The notes under the pieces were generated by a model. It ran no database searches. It was not told where the DNA came from and worked only from the letters and a program-made list of their open reading frames with translations. Positions 57,601 through 64,000 of a stretch of DNA of 64,000 nucleotides are shown in pieces. The translations under genes were made by a program, and so were the position numbers. Numbering within the stretch: the first letter of the stretch is position 1; each line of letters opens with the position of its first letter. Location: positions 3,396,501 to 3,460,500 of the forward strand of contig NC_085059.1 in NCBI RefSeq assembly GCF_963662255.1. The letters run 5' to 3'. Source of the DNA: Cinclus cinclus (taxonomy: Eukaryota; Chordata; Aves; Passeriformes; Cinclidae).

Positions 57601-58882
57601 TGTTGGCTCAAGGGCTGTTTCCGTGGGCCACGCTTGCACAGAAAGAAAGGAAGTGCAGCTGCTGAGGAACATCTCCATGCCCTCAGCAGGTTTTGGTGCC
57701 TTTGCTGCAGGGCCGCTCCTGTCAGAGCCCCCTCTCTGCTGCTGACGCCTTTGCTCTTGGGGACACCAGCCCAGGAACACCAGCAGGGCCCAGGGTTGGG
57801 TCACGGGGACCCCCCTGTGCACAGGGACTCCCAGCCCCGTGGCTGTGCCAGCACCCCCAGAAACACCAAGATCTGGCAGCACTTTGCTCCGCTGCTCTTT
57901 CCGCACACGGACCCATCTCCTTCCTTTGCCATCCCAGGAAAATTCAACCTCTACCTCAGCCAAAGATCATTTCCTACACATGCCTGATCAGAAATGTTCT
58001 TCTGCACTTCCTCCACCAAAACCACCCCCGCATGCCCACAAGACATTCCAGGGCCATCGGGAAACCCTCCACAAACACTGCGCAGGCACCCAGGACCACG
58101 GGCTTTCCATCTCTGCCATTCAGGCTCCCTGCGCTGCTCCTGGTCATTTTCTCCTCCTCTCTCCATAACTTTGGGAACCACAGAGCTCCCAGGCTTTGCC
58201 AATTCCCAAGGCCACTGCCATCCTTGACTTCTTGGACACCCCCAGGGCTGTGGACAGACACCCCTGTGTTTTCCCGCAGAAGATGTTAAGAGCCAACAGG
58301 AAGCCACAAAGTTACGGAGGCTGCTAGATCACCTCCCCAAAAGAAAAAGCTGAAAAAGCTGTGGCTGCTGAGGAAGGGGAGGTGAAGCTTGTGTGGCAAG
58401 CTCAGAGCACATTCACAGTGAATGAAAGGTGGAAGAGGGAGGGTGACTCTTCCTCAGGAAGTCTACTGATGGGACAAGGGGGAATGGGATCAAACGGAAA
58501 GAGAGTTGGAAGAGATTTGATGCTGGAAAGAAGTTCTTTAATCTGAGGCTGCTTGTCCCTGACACAGGGAGCTGTGCACATGTGGGTGCCCCATCCCCAG
58601 CAACATCCAAGGCCACATTGGACAGGGTTGAAGTGCTGGGAGCTTGCTCAGGTTGGAACCAGATGATTTTTAGGGTCTCTTCCAAGCCAAACCACTCAAG
58701 GATTGGATGGTTCTATGGCATCCATCTCCAAGAGAGGAGTGGCCCTGAAGCTTCTGTGACATCACAGGGCCCAGAGTGCTGCAGGTGGAAGGTCCAGGGC
58801 CTGGAGACCAGCACAACAGACAGTTCACCTGCTGCCAGCACTCAGTTCTCCCCCACTCTTCGCTCTCTGCCACGGTGCCAAG
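54139..58882 (+). repeat. Tandem unit 9, 4744 bp
   Basis: Very close to unit 10. Both share CCTGTGACTTTTTCC (about 56583 and 61325) and CCCCAACACTGC. Hairpin at 57078-57115. No gene seen in 55082-58719 apart from repeats. Confidence 0.92.
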
Positions 58883-59407
58883 ATGTTCCTGCTGCCAGTA
58901 CTCGCTTGTCCCCCGCTCTTCGTTCTCTGCCTTGGTGCTGAGCTGCTCCTGCTGCCGGGACTTTTCCTGCACTTCTACTGCACCATCAACACCAACAGCA
59001 TGAGCGCTCCTGTCCCAGTGGAGGTACAGTGCCATCCCAGGGAGGGGGGCAGCCCTGAGTGCCAGGGCAGGCTGCAGCCCTGTGGGGATGGATGCTGGGG
59101 ACAGGGACCCCAAGTGACATTGTGCTGCCTCATGCAGACTGCCAGAGACACCGTTGAGGATATGGAGGTGGATGAGCAGGATGACACCGAGCCCATGGAA
59201 GTGGACGAATATGATGAGACTGAGCCCATGGAAGTGGATGAGCAGGATGACACCGAGCCCATGGAAGTGGACGAATATGATGAGACTGAGCCCATGGAAG
59301 TGGATGAGCAGGATGACACCGAGCCCATGGAAGTAGATGAATATGATGAGACTGAGCCCATGGACGTCGATGAGAAGGACAAAGAAGAACCCGTGATCCT
59401 GGCATGA
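58883..59407 (+). CDS. Array gene copy 10, intact, 174 codons
   Basis: Nearly identical to copy 9. The only coding difference I noticed is GAG to GAA (synonymous) before PVILA. One extra A in the 3' UTR (CCCACAAGGCAG, about 59458) and one TTG fewer distinguish its transcript. Candidate intron at 59024-59137; AATAAA at 59818-59823. Confidence 0.72.
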   Translation: MFLLPVLACPPLFVLCLGAELLLLPGLFLHFYCTINTNSMSAPVPVEVQCHPREGGSPECQGRLQPCGDGCWGQGPQVTLCCLMQTARDTVEDMEVDEQDDTEPMEVDEYDETEPMEVDEQDDTEPMEVDEYDETEPMEVDEQDDTEPMEVDEYDETEPMDVDEKDKEEPVILA

Positions 59408-62400
59408 GGATGGAGCCCCAGGAGCAGGACAACCTGATGCTCCCCTGCCCTGCCCACAAGGCAGTGCCCAGCCTGGGGCGGGGCTGGCTGGCTCTCCTCA
59501 GGGACATGGTACTCAAGGAAGTCCTGCTCTGCTGCTTCCTTCCTTCCTTCCTTCCTTCCCTCCCAGACAGACAGGGATAATGGGCATCGATAGGGCCCCA
59601 CTGTAAATATGTTCAGCATGTTCAAGGCTTTTTTTTATAGGAACAATTTGAAGATTGTTAGCCTAAAGGTCCCAGAATGTTAATCTATAGCTTCTAGATT
59701 TTTACAGTATAAGTCCCAGATTGTTAACAGTATAGTCTTCCTTGTAAATATGTTCTAGAGACTGTTGTTGTTGTTAGAAGTAAATATGTTCTTCAAATGT
59801 TTGGCTGAACTTTGTTCAATAAATACTATTTCTTATTAAAACCTCGCCTCTCTTTGCAATTCCTTTGGGCAACCTTTGCACAGTGCTGGTTTCCACTTGC
59901 TCATGGTTCCTGGGGCTGCAGGTCCCTGGGGGTGCTGGCACAGCCAGCCCTGGCTGGGAGTCCCTGTGCAGGGGGGTCCCACTGAGCCAGCACTGCTGTT
60001 CCTGGGGCACAGCAGTGTCCCCGAGGGCAAAGCTGTCACCAGCAGAGAGGGAGCTCTGACAGCAGCAGGCCCTGCAGCAACGCTACCAAAGCAAAGGAAA
60101 CCTCCTGACACCCTTCCTGCTGCGGCCACAGGGACTCCTGGGCAGGAGCCAGCATCAGGCACAGGGATGCAACATCCACCTCCATGCTCTGAAGGTCTCG
60201 ACAGCCTTGGCAAGTCTGGGACCTGCACCCGGGCTGCTGCAGGGGCTGATGTTTAAGGCTTGCAGCCTCCAAAGCCTCTGGGCTTTGCTTCCCCCGCTGC
60301 CTTCCATTGCCCTGTGCCCAGGATCCTCACCCTGCCCGTGTTCCTGCTGCTGCCAGCAGCCCCCAGAGCCCCTCACTCCCTGAGCATCCCCATCACAGGG
60401 AGCACTGGCAAATCCCACACGCTTTGCAAAGCAAACTCCCCCACAGTAACCAAACCACTCTTTGGTCAGAGGGTGCCAAGGGGAAGCTCAGCACCAGCTG
60501 CTGTTTAAAGCATGCTTTCAAAAGTGGGTTCAGGCACTCTGGCAGTGCCTGCTGCACAGCTGAGGCTGTGGGGACACAGCACTGGCTCAGGCCAGCCCTC
60601 AGCCCCTCACAGCTCATGCCAAGGGCCCAGCTCACAAAGCAGTTTCACACCACTTGCTGCAGCTATTTCAAAGGCCTAAATGTCATTCGCAGGAGCCATT
60701 TAGTTGCCAACTCAGTGTCCGTGTCCTGGCACGAGAAGCCACCAAGGGGCCTCTGCATGTGCACTCAGGGCACTTCCACTGCCATCCCAAAGGGATCGCA
60801 AAGGACAGGGCTCTTCTTTCAGCACTGCTGAGCTCCTCACGCAGCATTGAAGTCTCAGGAAGAGACAAGAATTGAGTGCACCAGGGAAGCTGGCCTCCAA
60901 GAAAAGGCATCAATCCCACGGCCCACCCAAGCCAACGGCCTGCATGTCTGTACCTTCTCCTCCTTCTCTCTTCTCTGCTGTCACTTTGCCCCTTCTCTCT
61001 GTCCGGGAGCTTGGCCTCTCAGACAAATAAAAGATGTGCATCCTCACCTAGGCACGGCATAGATGTCTTACAGAATTGTCCCTTCTTCCCCGACAGCTGC
61101 AAATCCTACAGCTGCCAGACCTCATCCCTTGCTCCTAGAAAGGGAGAGAAGACTTTCCATTCTAATCCATTGCCCAGCCCTAAGTCAACGACACAGTCAG
61201 TAGAAATAGCCGTGAAATCCCCGGCAGGAACCTGCCAGAAGAGCTACAGCTGTGGAGGGGGAAGCAGCAAACTCCCACCCCCAACACTGCTTTGGACTCC
61301 TTACCAGCTAAAACAGATCCCACTCCTGTGACTTTTTCCATTTTTTGTTAACCACAACTACCATCAATTTAAATCCATTGAAAACAAGATCACAGGAGGG
61401 GTTGCGTGGAAAGGAACCTTCAATCCCACCCAGTGCAAGCTTTGCCATGGCAGGGACACCTGCCACTGTCCCACGCTGCTCCAGCCTGGCCTTGGGCACT
61501 GCCAGGGATCCAGGGGCAGCCACAGCTGCTCTGGGCACCCTGTGCCAGCCCTGCCCATCCTGCCAGGGAACACTTGCTGACCCATATCCCATCTGAAGCC
61601 GCTCCCAGTGCCAACAGGTGTCACTGCATGGCCTTGGGATGATGGATCAAGAGAAAGCCCCAAGCTTTGAGCAGAGTTCCCAGTGCCTGTGCTGGGGACG
61701 TGCCACCCACCTGCCCCTCAAGCACTCAGCTGCCTCGCAGCCAGATGGAGTGTCCAACGGGTAAAGTACTCCCAGAGGATCAAACCCTGGTCACTGCACC
61801 AATGACAAGGTCTTTATTGGGAAAAGAAATGTCGAAGCACAGCGACATTTCTTTTCCAAGCAGGAGACGCTGATCCTGTGCCGGCAGCGCAGGGATGCCG
61901 TGATTGCTGGTCCTCATTTCATGCCTTTATCAGCTGCAGGGGCACCAGGACAGGCTGTGGTCTCCCAGGGCAGCTCTGAGTGACACTGCTGTCCCCACCA
62001 GCTGTCCCCAGCCCTGGGTGCTGCCACGTGCCCCAGCCTCTGCAGCCCAAAGCACCTGGAGATCCCCCCGAGCATCAGCGATCGGGGCCGCTGCAATCAG
62101 CCTGCTGACCCAAAACCTCAAGTGCTGCCACAAGAAAAGCAGCTGATTCATTGATACCTCGGAATTTCATGTCTCAATGCAAGGACAGGAAGCACCCCTA
62201 TGCCACCAAATCATTGCTAAGGGCTTGCAAGCCTCAACGCGGAGATTTCAGCGTTGGACACGCAGTCAGGGCAAGGGTAAATCCACACAGAAATGACTCA
62301 GAAATTCCAAAACACACATCATGTTGGTCTTGACGCCTTTCTTGTTGGCTCAAGGGCTGTTTCCGTGGGCCACGCTTGCACAGAAAGAAAGGAAGTGCAG

Positions 62401-63624
62401 CTGCTGAGGAACATCTCCATGCCCTCAGCAGGTTTTGGTGCCTTTGCTGCAGGGCCGCTCCTGTCAGAGCCCCCTCTCTGCTGCTGACACCTTTGCTCTT
62501 GGGGACACCAGCCCAGGAACACCAGCAGGGCCCAGGGTTGGGTCACGGGGACCCCCCTGTGCACAGGGACTCCCAGCCCCGTGGCTGTGCCAGCACCCCC
62601 AGAAACACCAAGATCTGGCAGCACTTTGCTCCGCTGCTCTTTCCGCACACGGAACCATCTCCTTCCTTTGCCATCCCAGGAAAATTCAACCTCTACCTCA
62701 GCCAAAGATCATTTCCTACACATGCCTGATCAGAAATGTTCTTCTGCACTTCCTCCACCAAAACCACCCCCGCATGCCCACAAGACATTCCAGGGCCATC
62801 GGGAAACCCTCCACAAACACTGCGCAGGCACCCAGGACCACGGGCTTTCCATCTCTGCCATTCAGGCTCCCTGCGCTGCTCCTGGTCATTTTCTCCTCCT
62901 CTCTCCATAACTTTGGGAACCACAGAGCTCCCAGGCTTTGGCAATTCCCAAGGCCACTGCCATCCTTGACTTCTTGGACACCCCCAGGGCTGTGGACAGA
63001 CACCCCTGTGTTTTCCCGCAGAAGATGTTAAGAGCCAACAGGAAGCCACAAAGTTACGGAGGCTGCTAGATCACCTCCCCAAAAGAAAAAGCTGAAAAAG
63101 CTGTGGCTGCTGAGGAAGGGGAGGTGAAGCTTGTGTGGCAAGCTCAGAGCACATTCACAGTGAATGAAAGGTGGAAGAGGGAGGGTGACTCTTCCTCAGG
63201 AAGTCTACTGATGGGACAAGGGGGAATGGGATCAAACGGAAAGAGAGTTGGAAGAGATTTGATGCTGGAAAGAAGTTCTTTAATCTGAGGCTGCTTGTCC
63301 CTGACACAGGGAGCTGTGCACATGTGGGTGCCCCATCCCCAGCAACATCCAAGGCCACATTGGACAGGGTTGAAGTGCTGGGAGCTTGCTCAGGTTGGAA
63401 CCAGATGATTTTTAGGGTCTCTTCCAAGCCAAACCACTCAAGGATTGGATGGTTCTATGGCATCCATCTCCAAGAGAGGAGTGGCCCTGAAGCTTCTGTG
63501 ACATCACAGGGCCCAGAGTGCTCCAGGTCGAAGGTCCAGGGCCTGGAGACCAGCACAACAGACAGTTCACCTGCTGCCAGCACTCAGTTCTCCCCCACTC
63601 TTCGCTCTCTGCCACGGTGCCAAG
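58883..63624 (+). repeat. Tandem unit 10, 4742 bp
   Basis: Shortest complete unit; the loss is mainly one TTG in the 3' UTR. Hairpin at 61820-61857. The array continues past the window end into unit 11. Confidence 0.92.
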
Positions 63625-64000
63625 ATGTTCCTGCTGCCAGTACTCGCTTGTCCCCCGCTCTTCGTTCTCTGCCTTGGTGCTGAGCTGCTCCTGCTGCCGG
63701 GACTTTTCCTGCACTTCTACTGCACCATCAACACCAACAGCATGAGCGCTCCTGTCCCAGTGGAGGTACAGTGCCATCCCAGGGAGGGGGGCAGCCCTGA
63801 GTGCCAGGGCAGGCTGCAGCCCTGTGGGGATGGATGCTGGGGACAGGGACCCCAAGTGACATTGTGCTGCCTCATGCAGACTGCCAGAGACACCGTTGAG
63901 GATATGGAGGTGGATGAGCAGGATGACACCGAGCCCATGGAAGTGGACGAATATGATGAGACTGAGCCCATGGAAGTGGATGAGCAGGATGACACCGAGC
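63625..64000 (+). CDS. Array gene copy 11, 3'-truncated by the window edge
   Basis: Starts with the same ATG context as copies 6 to 10 and has C-T at 33-34, SPEC and TVED. Open for 125 codons until the window ends in the second acidic pair. Candidate intron at 63766-63879. Confidence 0.7.
   Translation, partial: MFLLPVLACPPLFVLCLGAELLLLPGLFLHFYCTINTNSMSAPVPVEVQCHPREGGSPECQGRLQPCGDGCWGQGPQVTLCCLMQTARDTVEDMEVDEQDDTEPMEVDEYDETEPMEVDEQDDTE

Noticed and set aside
1..64000. CRISPR array or bacterial repeat system
   Set aside because: Repeats are about 4.7-kb units and a coding minisatellite. No short repeat-spacer pattern or cas gene is present, and the context is vertebrate.

Overview
The window looks like bird nuclear DNA, probably a songbird. 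The reasons are CR1-type LINE 3' ends in both orientations, GC-rich CpG-poor spacer, GT-AG and AATAAA signals, and two endogenous retroviruses (ERVs) of the class II kind common in birds. The species call is inference. Nothing bacterial or phage-like was seen.

The whole window is one head-to-tail tandem array with a period of about 4745 bp. It runs off both ends. Twelve gene copies are present, ten of them complete, all on the + strand, with ATGs at 4647, 9392, 14138, 18948, 23694, 28439, 33316, 43317, 54139, 58883 and 63625 (cut by the window end), plus a 5'-truncated copy at 2-424. Every copy is open. Each encodes a short protein I do not recognise: a hydrophobic N-terminus (residues 1 to about 33), a 38-residue six-cysteine segment that is also a credible 114-nt GT-AG intron, and an acidic tail made of an 11+11-residue repeat. 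Copies differ in tail length only by multiples of 33 bp, so the frame is kept.

Each standard unit holds, in order: the gene; a roughly 415-nt 3' UTR with two Pumilio-type UGUAAAUA sites and AATAAA; spacer with one arm of an inverted repeat; a minus-strand CR1 3' end; a perfect 15-bp hairpin beside an antisense AATAAA; the second inverted arm; a plus-strand CR1 3' end; and about 165 bp of promoter-like sequence with a CRE-like TGACATCA. Units at about 4.1-13.6 kb and 13.6-23.1 kb form a repeated dimer of about 9.5 kb.

Two units carry proviruses. ERV-A (34522-42718) has 623/624-bp LTRs, a tRNA-Lys-like primer site, betaretrovirus-like gag-pro-pol and an alpharetrovirus-like env. It is broken by stops and frameshifts, and its two flanks come from different places in the unit, with about 2.9 kb of unit missing. 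ERV-B (45559-51301) has LTRs of about 361 bp and a 6-bp target duplication. It lacks env and the matrix part of gag, keeps both classical betaretroviral frameshift sites, and has YMED in place of YMDD. Its flanking unit DNA carries a deletion of about 240 bp on one side and a duplication of about 520 bp on the other.

The ERV-B LTRs differ from each other more than the gene units do, which suggests the array has been homogenised since that insertion. All similarity, divergence and family statements were made by eye from the sequence.
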